A DNA stretch of 64,000 nt from Cruorifilaria tuberocauda (lineage: Eukaryota; Nematoda; Chromadorea; Rhabditida; Onchocercidae): positions 1 through 64,000 of the forward strand of contig JABVXU010000066.1 in the NCBI GenBank assembly GCA_013365365.1, in the 5' to 3' direction. Shown piece by piece: positions 37,184-49,373 of this stretch. A program made the position numbers and the translations under genes. The stretch's first letter is position 1, and every line of letters begins with the position of its first letter. The notes under the pieces were generated by a model. The model made no database searches. It had not been told where the DNA came from and saw only the letters and a list, made by a program, of their open reading frames with translations.

Positions 37184-40100
37184 ATGTCCAAAGATGCGTC
37201 AAAGAATCGTTACGAGAAAATCAAACACCTTGGTGAAGGGCAGGTAAATTAACCGGAAGCAATTAAATAACTTTTATGACTATGTTAAGTTCGAAGATTG
37301 CTGAAAATATCTATGGAATCGAATAACGGGAACGATTCATCTCTTGAGCTTACTTTGGAAGCTGTTATAATACTCCATGAATCTGAAGGATATGCATTGA
37401 AGTGTTGGCATCTTCGTCATCATTAGAGCGACACTCTACGATGCATGTGAATTTGTTTCTTTTTTTTTTTGGAGAGAATGGGATAAAAGAATAGCATTCC
37501 GGTGTTATATTGATTCAAATATTTTAGTTCGCCAATGTTTATAAAGCGAAGGATACAGAGACAAATGAATTTGTTGCAATAAAGAAGGTACTTTGAAAAA
37601 ATTTTTTCGATTAAACTATTAATCTGAATCCACTAAAAATTTTCAATACTGAAATTATGGTTCATGTTTTTGCTAATTTTATATTTTATGATGTATCTAC
37701 TTATATTTTTTATAAGTCTTTTAAAAATCATTTGATATTGATTTGTATAAAAAGCAAAATATTCTTCAGATAAAACTTGGTTCAAGACATGAGGCAATGG
37801 ACGGTGTAAATCGAACTGCGTTAAGAGAAATCAAATTGCTACAAGAATTGCATCATGATAATATTATTGGAGTAAGATTTTTACGTTTGAATTTTTGAAT
37901 TCTTCGAAATGGAAATGATTTTTGCTTATTTACTTCACAACACTATACACAATTTGAATTGTTGCTGTCTGGAAATGGAATAAGAATATACGAGTTTGTA
38001 CGTTTTAACATGAGAATAAGAATATAGATGCGAAGTATAGCGGGTACTGTAGCATTGTTGAAAAATGCATCTTTCATACATTTACAAATATTTTTTATTG
38101 AAATTGCATCTTTCATACATTTACAAATATTTTTATGATTATAAGCATCTGCTGTCCGCTTTGCAATAATTTACTTGAGCTTGACGATTTACCGATTATA
38201 AGTTAATTAACGCTTTTGAATATTATCTTATCCTGTGCTTATTAGAAAGCTGGAAAGTTTTTCTTTAAAATCAAATCTACAAGCCGTTAAAATTGACAAA
38301 GATATTTAAACTGAAATGGAGATGGAGATACATCTAGTGAAAGATGAGATTATTTTGATATCTGAATAAAAAAAAGAATATTTCCTAATCATCCATATTA
38401 TAGCTTCTAGATGTAATTGGACATAAAACAAACATTCAACTTGTGTTTGATTTCATGGAGACAGATTTGGAACATTTGGTAAAAGACAAAGCAATAATTT
38501 TGATGCCTGAACATATAAAAAATATGGTATTGCAAATGTTGCTAGGACTTGAATATCTCCATTTGCACTATGTTCTGCATCGGGTAAGTACTTCAGTGAA
38601 TCCATGACATAAGCTTTCTAATGTTAATCTTTACTATGTTGTTTTTCCCTTTTTAAGCCTTAAATTTTAAATATTGTTGATTTTAATTCCTCATTAGTAA
38701 TTTCATTGAAATGAAAGTAATTTTAGGATTTAAAACCAAATAACTTGCTTATAAATTCGCAAGGACGAATAAAAATAGCCGATTTTGGCCTAGCTCGATT
38801 TTTTGGTTCACCAAATCGTCAATACACATATCAAGTATGGCCTTATTTTGCATATTTCGCTTATCACCAATCATTACCGGCTGTTTAAACATTAATTTCA
38901 GTTACGAACCTTTCAACTGCAGTTATCCGTTGTGAACAGTTTCAAATATATATTGAAATCTCTTTTTGGATTAGTTCCTATAAATTTATTAGAAAGTGGT
39001 GTGAGTTGAATTTTTGTATTTATCCTGTTGAAGAAATTTTGCAGGTAGTAACCAGATGGTATCGTGCACCAGAATTGCTTTATGCATCACGTTCATATGG
39101 TGCAGGTATCGATATGTGGTCCGTTGGATGTATTATTGCTGAGCTTCTTCTACGGGTTAACTTTTTGTTAGTTATAAAACTTTCTGCTGTTCTAAGAAAA
39201 AATTTTGTCATTTAATAGTTCAGAAATCATTACTGAAATATTTTATTAATATTTTTTAGCTAACATTTTTGATCCCACCGATAATTTTAATTAAATGTTT
39301 TTTCCTTTCTTTCAGGTACCAGTATTTCCTGGTGAGTCAGATATCGATCAACTTGTGAAGATTTATAGCGTTTTAGGAACACCAACAGTAAATGATTGGG
39401 CGGTGAGTGGTATGAAAATTGAAATGCAAGATTGTCTTTTCTTGTACATTACTCTTTAATTACTTCCAGGGAATGGAGGAATTTCCTGATTTTATCACCA
39501 TAAAACCAATGCCAGCTATTCCACTTAGAAGCGTATTCACTGCCGCTGGTGATGATCTCATTGAATTAATTTATCAGTGCTTAAGGTTCCCCAATCTTCT
39601 TGTTATTTCTGGACAGTTTTTTTATGTGTTCGATTTGCTGTATTTATGACGTATATTTTCATCAGTTTTTAGAATTAATAGTGTTTTTCTGCTAGCCTAT
39701 TATCAAAAGAAGTTGATCTTGAAATCTTTCAGATTTGACCCAAACAAAAGATGGACTGCAACTGAAGCACTTCACTCTTATTATTTCCAATCGGTAAGAT
39801 AATTTCTGTACTTATGATAGTAGATTGTGCTTCATGATGTAGATAAACAATGAAATATTTTGTAAATCTCCTTAAATGTTTATTTGAAAGCAGATTTATG
39901 AAATATTTTATGATTCACATTTGTAGCTCCTACATGAAGGTATATTGAATATAATGAAATATTAATATAACTTCAGAATGATTAGGTAAATCATGTAAGA
40001 CGATACAACGATCCATTCCGATCGTTTCCTTTAATATAAATATGTATTATTCTAGATTCCATATGCGTGTGATGATTGTGATTTACCACTTCCTAGTACG

Positions 40101-40193
40101 AGTAGATCATCAGTTTTTAAACGGAGGCGCCGAGATTATGCAAATGATGATGATACTCCGACTAAATTTCGTAGACGGCTTGAACTGGACTAA
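37184..40193 (+). CDS. cdk-7: Cyclin-dependent kinase 7 (CAK / TFIIH kinase)
   Basis: Ten exons: 37184-37243, 37528-37587, 37770-37871, 38404-38583, 38727-38834, 39045-39155, 39316-39402, 39470-39585, 39733-39793, 40056-40193 (340 residues). The glycine loop GEGQFANVY, VAIKK lysine, CDK7-specific [14 protein letters not shown] helix, HRDLKPNN, DFGLAR, and activation-loop residues S162 (in GSPNR) and T168 (in QYTYQ) are all present. They correspond to the two phosphosites of vertebrate CDK7. [12 protein letters not shown] and the Arg-rich C-terminus also match. CDK7 with cyclin H and MAT1 phosphorylates cell-cycle CDKs and the RNA polymerase II tail. Every exon up to 7 begins and ends in phase 0. 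A putative AATAAA signal lies 208 bases after the stop. Confidence 0.95.
38066..38136 (+). repeat. Short direct tandem duplication in cdk-7 intron 3
   Basis: A block of about 30 bases beginning TGCATCTTTCATACATTTAC is repeated with a 39-base period. Both copies are intronic and nearly identical, suggesting a recent slippage duplication. Confidence 0.8.
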
Positions 40194-42009
40194 TGTATTT
40201 AAAAAGTTTAGAAATTGTTTTATCATTATCTCAAAGGTGATTTGTAGAATTTATTATGGTTTATAATTTGATGTACTCAATTTTTAGGATGAATTATCCA
40301 ATTTAGATACTAAAATTTTACTAGATATGGATTATACAGATGAAAAGTATAACTTCTTACCAAACTATGCTAATGAGTCAATCATTCCTGTTGTGATCTT
40401 AATAAAATTTTAATGCCATAGGCACTGTTTTATTCTCTTTCATTTTTTACCTATATCTTTTACCTATAAATAATATAAATGAGACTGGAAAACTCTGAAA
40501 TATATTTTGTGTAAAGTTATGGCATTTAACTTTTTTTAGGTGAACCATTCAAATATAATATTAATGGTTCTTGAATGAAAGTGCAATATTAGCGGGTATA
40601 GAAAGGAATCTTCTATAAGTATGTATGTCAATGTTGTGTGTAATGTTCGTTGCAAGCAGCTGTTTAGCTTGTTAGAAATATAGCAATGCAGATTTCCCTT
40701 CCATACGTTCTGCTGCTGTTCACGATCCTCCAACAGCTATCGCTACTATTATTGCTGTTACTATTGCTTTTTCAAATACTACTGTTTTCTTTCTCTCATT
40801 GTTTACTGAATTGTTATCTTTACGACGTTCTATTCTTCTTATAGCAATATTTATAAAGTTTAAAAATTGTATCTTGCCATTGCTACGTTGTGAGAAAATA
40901 TGAGAGAGGAAATACTGTGAAGAAAATGGCTTTCATATAAGATACTGTGAAAGTTTTCAGTGGTTATTGCACGTTTGCCTCATACAAGTAATTTTTTGTA
41001 CTCTCTTTCTCTTTCTCTGTATAACTTCACAAACATTCAATATGTTTATTTTTGTAGCATATTTAAGATTTCTAGCAAACTTCTAAAGTTATTTGAAGTT
41101 TTCTACAGCTTTTCAATTATCATTCTATGGATACTATATTTTTTTATTTAATTTCGAAATAGGAATTTTTTCTTCATTTTTAATACAAATAGGGATTTAT
41201 TTTTATTTTATTTTGTTTATTTCATTTGAAAATTTATACATTGATTTATTTCGTTATACGTGTATTACTATGATATTCAGAGTGGTTATACAGGTTTCAG
41301 CTTGTTGTGCATTATTGATCAATTTTTAAGATATCCATAATATACCTCTGTTTTCTTCCTTCACGTTCTCGTTATTTTTGTTCCTTCAAATCTCATACGG
41401 TGTGCTCGCTTTGGTGTTATTTTACTGAAGAGATTTGTTGCATTTCCTCGAATAAATTTTGTCAGTGATATCATATTTGTGAAAGGTATCATTTATTATG
41501 CGAAAACTTTTCCATCTTGTTTTGGTTGTTCTTGGAAGTTGATTAATTTTCTATGATTGAATGGAATGAAACCTGTATGATCATATGATGAATGTTAACT
41601 TGAAAGATCTTTCATAGGCTATTTTATTTGATTGTGATAGGTTATTACATTGATAGAAGTGGTAGTGCTTGATCCAGGAAATGATAAAATAATCTTTGTT
41701 ATTTTTTTTTCAAGCAAACCAAAACTCTTGCAGCTTCATCTTTTAATGAAAAGATAGGGATCGATCGAATACAAAAAAACTACATATTAATAACAAGAAT
41801 GCATATGCGTAAACTAAAATTTAATGGAATTTAACTTTATGGAACTTAATTTTGAGATTTAATTTTATAATATTCAACGTATCATTAGGAAAATGGCCTA
41901 TTTGTATATATAAACTAATTTGCATCGAATATGTAGAAAAACTATGAGAATTTGAAAAATTAAATGTTATTTTAGGGTATATTATTGTGAAGGAATAGAA
42001 TAGAAGGAG
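40194..42009. other. Spacer downstream of cdk-7
   Basis: The first 200 bases are cdk-7 3' UTR. The rest is A+T-rich with long T runs; open frames such as 40960-41329 are low-complexity hydrophobic translations of T-rich sequence and not credible genes. The promoter of the next gene should lie near 41.8-42.0 kb. Confidence 0.5.
40401..40406 (+). terminator. Candidate cdk-7 polyadenylation signal
   Basis: AATAAA 208 bases after the cdk-7 stop codon, the first canonical hexamer downstream. Actual cleavage site not determined. Confidence 0.5.
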
Positions 42010-43686
42010 ATGGATTTAGTTCCTAGTCCAACATATCACTATATTTCACCCTTGGCTAGATCAAGATCGGAAGCACGTGGAGCTAAATCGGTACGACGTT
42101 CCTATTCATTCACCCAAGGATCCGGTGCATCATCATTTGGAAGTGCTGCTTTAACTATGCCACAGTATGGTTATGGTGGTGGTTATATGTCCAAATCGTT
42201 GTTACGAAGTTGTACGTTTCGAAATTCAAAGTTAATTTTAGTAAGCAAAAGTTTTTTTTTAATTTTAATTTTCAAAAAATATTATTACTATTTGAAGTTT
42301 GCTTTGTCCTTTCGAATTTTCTTAATAAATTTAAAAAAAAAACTTAATATATTAATAAAAAATAAAATAAATTAATGAATTAAAGATGATAATTAAATAT
42401 ATTAGCTTATTAGCCAAAATCATTTAAGGGATTAATTGATTTATTTAATCAATCATTTGCTTAACTTTTATTGATATTTGTAAGTAATATATTGATATTT
42501 CAGCATCATCATTATTTGGAAGGTCATTATACAGTTCGGTGTTAACTCGGACACCACCTCTTCATAGTGTTGGCTTACAACGTAGTACGCCTCATTATAC
42601 TGATAAGTACCCTTACGTAAGGTATTCGTATGGAAGCACAGATACCGGTCTTGGAATTCTTACGCAAACTGAATCAGTAAGTTACGCATACTTCATAAGC
42701 ATACCCTCAAACTTTCAATTTTCATTTATAATTTTTAGTTTGTAAAAATGAATAGAAGAGAACTATTAGTAAAGAAGAAAGGAGAAAGGACGGAAAACAG
42801 TTAATTATCTTTTTATTGCTAATTATAGATGGCAACTAGGAACTATAGCATGCAAGATCTAAAAGCGAAACGATGGTTGGAAGGTCGATCAAGTATTACA
42901 ACGCCTAATTATACTACACGCGTTGAACGTCCAATTACGCCTGTACGAAATTACGTACGGTAAGCTCATTTCTTCCTTTTTATTTAGTTACTTGTAATTA
43001 AATAAGAATTGAATAAGGTACTAATATTTGAATTTAATACAACTTTTCACCTGAAAAGTGATATCACTCTAAAGAATTGATAATTTCATAATGGTACAAT
43101 GGCTTTTGAATTTAAATTTAAGGAAAAAGTCTCTAAACTTGGTAGCACACCTTTTAATTCAATTAGATGAGGAGAAAATTTAGATGAGTGAGAGATTAAA
43201 GAGAAATAATTAAACTGAATGTTCAGCTCATATTAATTTTCAGTGTAATTTTACACTACTAAGTAATTTATGCGTAAAATTATATCATTTTTTTTGCTTA
43301 GCTTAACTTATTAAATTTAATTCAGATATATGCCTATAGAAGATGCGGTAAATATGTATAAGAAACGATGTATGACTGTTGGAACATTATCTAAGTAAAG
43401 TTTTTCTTCCATTCAATTCAAAAAAAGATTAAACTTAAAAATACTTTCAATCAATCCTCTTAAATCAATTTCTTTCTCTTCTTTCTTGGATTTCATAATG
43501 ATACTGCTGATAACAAATAAGCAATATTGCAGGTATTGGCTATCACCAACATGGCAATCACGCCGCGAAAAAGAATTGAACCTCTCTTCGGCATCTGCTA
43601 GAGGTGATTATTTCTATTCTTCACGATATTCCAATCCCACCTACTATTCCCGTGTTGCCAGTCGTCTTTATACGAATTATCCTTGA
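42010..43686 (+). CDS. Unrecognised Tyr/Ser/Arg-rich protein, probably nematode-specific
   Basis: Five exons with clean splice sites and consistent phase: 42010-42211, 42504-42676, 42829-42959, 43326-43394, 43533-43686 (242 residues). The protein is rich in Tyr, Ser and Arg, with repeated aromatic-basic patches (RRSYSFTQGSG, QYGYGGGYMSKSLLRS, RYSYGSTDTG, RNYSMQDLKAKRWLEGRSS, SSRYSNPTYYSRVASRLY). No signal peptide, membrane segment or Cys motif is visible. The central DAVNMYKKRCMTVGTLSKYW segment looks most structured. Composition resembles cytoskeleton- or sarcomere-associated linker proteins, but that is a guess. It is convergent with paa-1. Confidence 0.75.
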
Positions 43687-44372
43687 AAGAAATTTTGTAA
43701 TTTTTCTGGATAAATTGAAAAGAACTCCGCAACACTGCAACATTTCTCTAATAGAATTTGATTCACACCTTAATCCATTACATCTCAAATTTTTTCCAAA
43801 ACTAATCTTAATCTATGATATACAACAAAATTCTAAATTGTGAAGTTTCTATACCACTGCAACGACTAGAGCTTAAAGAAAGTAGAAAGAGTTCTACATA
43901 ATCACGATAACTTTAAATCCTCTAGCTATAAATCACCACTCGATAAAAAAAAGTTACAACAGGAGTTTTAACAATTTCAACAAAAATATTTTGATTTTTT
44001 GCTGTCTTTTCGCATTATAAGAAAGGCATTACAGTGAGAATCTTCTGACGGGAATATCTATTTTAAACATATTTCACTGCGGAAACGATGCACTTTTTAT
44101 GAAGTAAGTACAGCACACAAAACAAAGAAATGAAATTAAAAAAATTGCAACTTTCATAACCAGTTCCTAGAACTGAAATATCCTGCGCAATAAAATGGAA
44201 TAAAGTCAGAATTTTCAAAAACATGCTTAGTAAATTTTACCGATGCAGTATTTAAATAAAGCATAATTTATTGAAATGAAACTGAAACTGATTAAGAACA
44301 ATTAAAAACTATTAGAAAACAATTCAAATTGCAAAAATGTCAACTTCACAGCTTTACACAAATTCTTCAAAA
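43687..44372. other. Convergent 3' spacer
   Basis: The region between the ends of the Tyr/Ser/Arg-rich gene (+) and paa-1 (-). It should hold both 3' UTRs. On the minus strand an AATAAA lies at 44267-44272, about 100 bases after the paa-1 stop. No coding signal is seen. Confidence 0.5.
44267..44272 (-). terminator. Candidate paa-1 polyadenylation signal
   Basis: TTTATT on the plus strand reads AATAAA on the paa-1 strand, about 100 bases past its stop codon. Confidence 0.5.
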
Positions 44373-47300
44373 TCAAGCCGCCAATCCCAATGCTGAAATA
44401 ATTTTAATATGAAAATTTAATTAGAAATAAAATTTCCCATATGTATAATATGCGTCATCTTATTAATCTACATATCATACATGGAAGAAAGGAAAAGTTC
44501 CTACTATTGCCGTAGAACTATTCTATTCTAAACTACTGCTACTATAACCATTATTTTTGTCATCACAATTATTACTTTACTTCCAAATTTCTCTTTTCAT
44601 TTCAATATCTTAGAACCTGGTTTCAACTTAGCGAAGGTTTATACTCTGACTGCCCATACACTTTCATAATATTAATCTCTAATTATCTCAACTGTTTGGT
44701 GAGGAAATCTATAATGCATAATATTAAAGGAAATGAAAACAAACCCATTCGCGTTTCGTCCGCGAAATATCTGACATCGAATTCGCTATCATTGCACATC
44801 TTTGACAGTAACGGTTTAATCTGACTGTTAACTATTCTGAAAAACCGAAATACCTTGTCAAACATGAAGATTTTTCAATTTTCAATGCAGAAACTTTGAT
44901 TTAACTTTTTTTGTTAATAACGATACAATAAATAATTTACATTTGCTGTATATCAACAATTTATTTATGATTGCAAAAAAATACCCCTGATCAACTGTGT
45001 GACCAATACGAAGAAGAGTTTTAGCAACATTGAATCTAACATTCGGTACATGATCATCGCTTAACTGAAAAATGTATGTAACTAGAGTCTCAGTTCGGAA
45101 AATATTATTTCATAAAAGTAACTTTTACAAATTTTAATAGAAATTAATGAATAGCAAATATGGAAATATGGAACCTGTTGCACTACAGGTAGAATTTCCT
45201 TAATAGTATGATCTGCGCCGAGAGCTTCACAAAGAGTGTTAAAACAAAATAAGCATGCCATACGATGTAAATAGTTCGTATCACTTGCAAGTGCTGTTAC
45301 CTGTAATGAGAAAATAAAGGATTAGGCATGGGTGGAGAACGAATTAACATTGCATGAAATCGAATTTCGAAAAGCATAAAAATTTTTAAAAATATATAAA
45401 TATTGATTCGATCTTTTCCAGAACGAAACTGAAATGTGAAGATGAATAAGAGAACAACATTTATAATGAAGAACAAATAGAATGGACAATCCATTTTTCA
45501 CTAGGAGAAATATATACCTTCGGCACTACTTGTTTCATCGCCCAGTCAGCACCAAATTTTTCCGTTAGTTGTTTCAAAATCCCTGTCGCTGCTTCCCGTA
45601 TGGCATAAACTAAAACAATGAAAATCAAAGGAAAGACAGTAAATAAAGTTTTTAATTTATAATATGATTTAAGTCCTACCATGATCGGTTAGCCATGCCA
45701 TACAAAGAGGAAGCAGTTTCTCGTCGAAAAATTCCTGTCCCTAAATAAAGGAATTAAACAATCAGAGTTGAATCGCTGCTTATAGAAGTAACACATGAAG
45801 CAGAATATTTAAACCTACTGAATTTCTAATAAATGGAAGTTTGTTTGATATAAAGTCTAGCAAAAATAAAGGTAGAATTTATAAATTTTCAAGTAATAAT
45901 CTCACCAATTGGGCGGCGAGTAACGGCATGAAATCAACAATCGCTAAACGCACTCGCCATTTGCCATCTTCAGCTAATTCTACAATTGATGGTAACAGGG
46001 ATTGTGACAACTGTGATGCACCGATTACTTCATTCACCTGAAAAAAAACCGTATAATTCTAAATGAAGAATTGAATCTCAACAATCTTTCTTGTTTCATT
46101 TTACTGTTAAACTCTGTTCAACAGCGCCGAAGACTATTTAAATAATTATTTTAAAGAACTACTATTTATAAATAGACTTAAGTATCTAGACCGCAGACTA
46201 ATTAATCAAAAACAGATTTCGCGTGTAAACAAACCTTATCCAAGGAAGAAATTATATTTAATCGAACTTCAGCAGTTTCATCACGCAAAAGAGTCAAATA
46301 AATCGGTAGAAGGTGTTCCATCGTGAGATCTTTTCCAAGTATTGGAGCTAATCCCATTATTACAGATGCAAGTGCTGTTTTCACATGTTGATTTGGATCG
46401 GTAACAAGTTCCTTCACAACAGGTAAAATATGAGTTAAGATCGCTTTTTCCCGACCAGTTGTAGGAAGTGCAGCAGAAAACGCTGGAATATACAGTAATA
46501 TAAAATTATGATTCAAACAGATCATCCCTTAAAGGTAAGAGAGGTTACCTTGTATTTTTGCTGCTGCAGCACTACGTACTTCGCCTTCCATATCTTTCAG
46601 AAGACTACTGAATGCCGGAAGAAGCTCGTTCACTGTTATGTCTTTACCAACAGCGGATTGTATCTTAAAATTCAGATATCAGCCAAGCTTTTGAAGATTA
46701 AAGCTACCAATTTGATGCTCAGCTCATGCTTTTTGTGCTAGCACTACTGTCAGCTCTACACTCACTCTACCGTAGATTTTGAGATTAAACATTATGAAAT
46801 TCTATTACATCTATTTAATAAAAATGTCAACAGCTCTTTCAACTGTTGCCGTGATGAATGAAATCGCTCACGTCAGTGAATTTCTCAGCGACCATATAAC
46901 GCACACGCCAGCTTTTATCCTCCATTAGATTAATGAGAACTGGTTTAATAAGTTCTTTACGTTGTTCTTCTGACAATAAAGAGGCAATAGAAATGCATGC
47001 TTCAACTGCCAACAACCGCACAGAATCCTATAATTGATTTTCACATAGTTCATCCAGATTATACCTGTTTTCTTCTAAATTAATAACATCGTGCGAATTT
47101 TAACCTGCTCGTCTGAAGCCAAATCCATAAACATTTGAAGGAGTTCGTCGCGAAGAAAATCAGCTTCAAAAACTTTAGCAAATTCCCCTAATTTTGAAGC
47201 TGCAGCACGTCGAACCATAGGCGTGTCATCACGACATAATGTGCGAAACAAACTAAAAAAGGTCAAGTTTTTAAACACTGTCTAATAAAATCCTTCGAAC

Positions 47301-48326
47301 ACTTGTTATATATAAAACTTACTTCCGAAGTTCCGATTTTATAGCAGGACTCACTCTAGGGTAAGCAACACTGAAGAGTCCACATGCCGACGTTCGTGAG
47401 GTGAACCAGTCTCCTGCAATAAATCGAAATGCAAGATTTGGGGCTGTTAGACACATAGACTAAGACAAAAAAATATTCACCTTGACACAATTGACACGCT
47501 TATTTTTATAATTTTGTAACTTCCAAAGCGAATTGCTAGCTAGGCTTCATATCATCGTCGTTTAAAACAATCTATTTATTCCTTAAACTTTAAACTATTT
47601 ATTCAGTTTATGTTCTGACAATTGTTTTTCAAATTTTTATTATACGTGCAAAGTTCAGTCCTTCATTCATAATATACTCACGAATATTATAAAAGTTTCT
47701 CATACAAGCACTTCTAAGTCCAACTAAAAAGTGGCAAAAATTTAAAAAATAGTCCAACCGGTAGCCAAACGTCTGATCATTGGAATGAAATGTTCTTCGA
47801 GGGCGGCACTTGAATGTTTATCAGCAATTTTCCGTAAACTTTCTACAGCTTTATCACGCACTACGGTTTCTTCAACAGTTGCCAAATTTTCAAGTGGTGG
47901 AAGCAAACAGTAGACATAATCTGGGCCACCAACCAACGGCGTAAAGTTGCCTAATTGTTCGGCCAAGGCAAGAAGTACTTCATCTTCATCGTAGATGGTA
48001 TCTACAACAAATAAATCCATAAAAAAAAATCTCTTCTTCAGGCTTCCGATTACTATGGATGAAAGAAAAGGAAAATATTGCCCTTATTCTCAGCAATAGC
48101 TAAATCACACTTCTCTCCTAAATGGATTGAATCATCAAAACATACCCGTTAAAAATTGAATTAACTCGCCACGTGTACGTTCAACACCCAACGCAAGTGC
48201 AATAGTTGACAATTTACGTATACTATTTAAACGTAGTTGTACATCTTCATTACGAAGTTCATCAATAAGTATAGCAATTGGATAAAGATTATCATCGGAT
48301 TCTTCATGTGCTTGTAACGATGCCAT
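44373..48326 (-). CDS. paa-1: Protein phosphatase 2A scaffold (A) subunit
   Basis: Fourteen exons on the minus strand: 48146-48326, 47759-48001, 47323-47413, 47105-47252, 46872-47027, 46549-46663, 46235-46482, 45906-46037, 45680-45740, 45518-45609, 45175-45300, 44985-45064, 44745-44836, 44373-44392 (594 residues; family about 590). The chain is tandem HEAT repeats from end to end. Blocks such as [72 protein letters not shown] and [16 protein letters not shown] are near-invariant in PP2A-A. The protein holds the catalytic and regulatory B subunits together. The last coding exon is only 20 nt and supplies the terminal ALGLAA, matching the usual end of the family. The gene is divergent from nuo-1. 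Confidence 0.95.
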
Positions 48327-49373
48327 AATGACAAGGTAAACAAGTCCTTCAAGTTAATAAGCGCATTATGTGGAAAAGATAAAGGATGATTGATAAAGGT
48401 AAAAAAATAACAGATAAATCAATTCTCGATAGCGACACTAATTAAACTAACTTGATGCTTCCGCTCTTCTCTCACTGAATTAAGTCATATTGACTAGATG
48501 ATCTCTTTCCTTCTTCCTTGACTAAATTAACTTGACCTAATCTAGATGACCTTTCTCCCTTGCAGTGAACTGATCCGTTTTAATCTAGATGATCTAGATG
48601 ACCTCTTCTCCTTCTCCATATCTAATCTAACTTATCCTCATATAAATAACTTCCCTCCCATCTGCCCCAATCCCTCAGTCATCCTCTCAATAATCAATAA
48701 CCTCAAACGGGTATTACATGGCGGCGGCCGTTATCATAGGGATGTTCAGCTGAATGTTCAGAACGGTGAATAATAGTGGAAAGAGTGCGGTGTGTTGTGG
48801 TACATTCTCTGATCGATCATGATGATGACACTATGCTGTTTAATTCTTTCCTTTTACACTTATCAATTTCTCTGATAAGGCTATTTTACAGCACTCTTGA
48901 TCCTTTCCTTGATAAGATAACGCTAATCGGTATAATTAAATCTTTCAATTGTCTCTTTAAAGTTTAAAAATGTGAAATGTGAGTGGTAATTTTACTTTGA
49001 AATATTCAATTAAGTTGCTTTAATGCTTTGTAAGATATGATTCATGAATTAGTATATGATAGTTTATAGTAATGGTTTTGAAATTATTAAAGATTTCCTC
49101 ATGCATCATTCCACATTAATACCTGTCATTCATTAAGTGAATCATAGATAATGAATTCCGTATGCCCATTATTTCGCTCAGTAATCCATGAATTCCATCA
49201 ATACATTATTCGTACATATGTCATTGAAGAAGAAATTATGTAATAGCAATATGCGAATGCAACTAATGTTAACGAAAATCCTTCAAAAAATTGTCATCCA
49301 TTACCAATATTATTTATTCTGGTCTGTAATAATTATGATTCATAGATTCGAAACGTCTCCTAAGCTGGTCTTC
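48327..49373. promoter_or_regulatory. Divergent promoter region, paa-1 / nuo-1
   Basis: About 1.05 kb between head-to-head start codons. It contains a cluster of CTAGATGAYCT repeats at 48494-48604 and a CT-rich stretch to about 48700. Small open frames (48546-48773, 49188-49529) lack recognisable content. Confidence 0.5.
48494..48604. repeat. CTAGATGA(T/C)CT repeat cluster
   Basis: Four copies start at 48494, 48542, 48585 and 48594, embedded in CT-rich sequence with recurring CTTCTCC/CTTTCTCC words. The last two overlap. It lies 170-280 bp upstream of the paa-1 start codon, so regulatory use is possible; it may also be simple-sequence expansion. Confidence 0.65.

Noticed and set aside
40960..41329. 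Hydrophobic open frames downstream of cdk-7
   Set aside because: They are translations of T-rich DNA (Phe/Leu/Ile runs) with no splice or family support.
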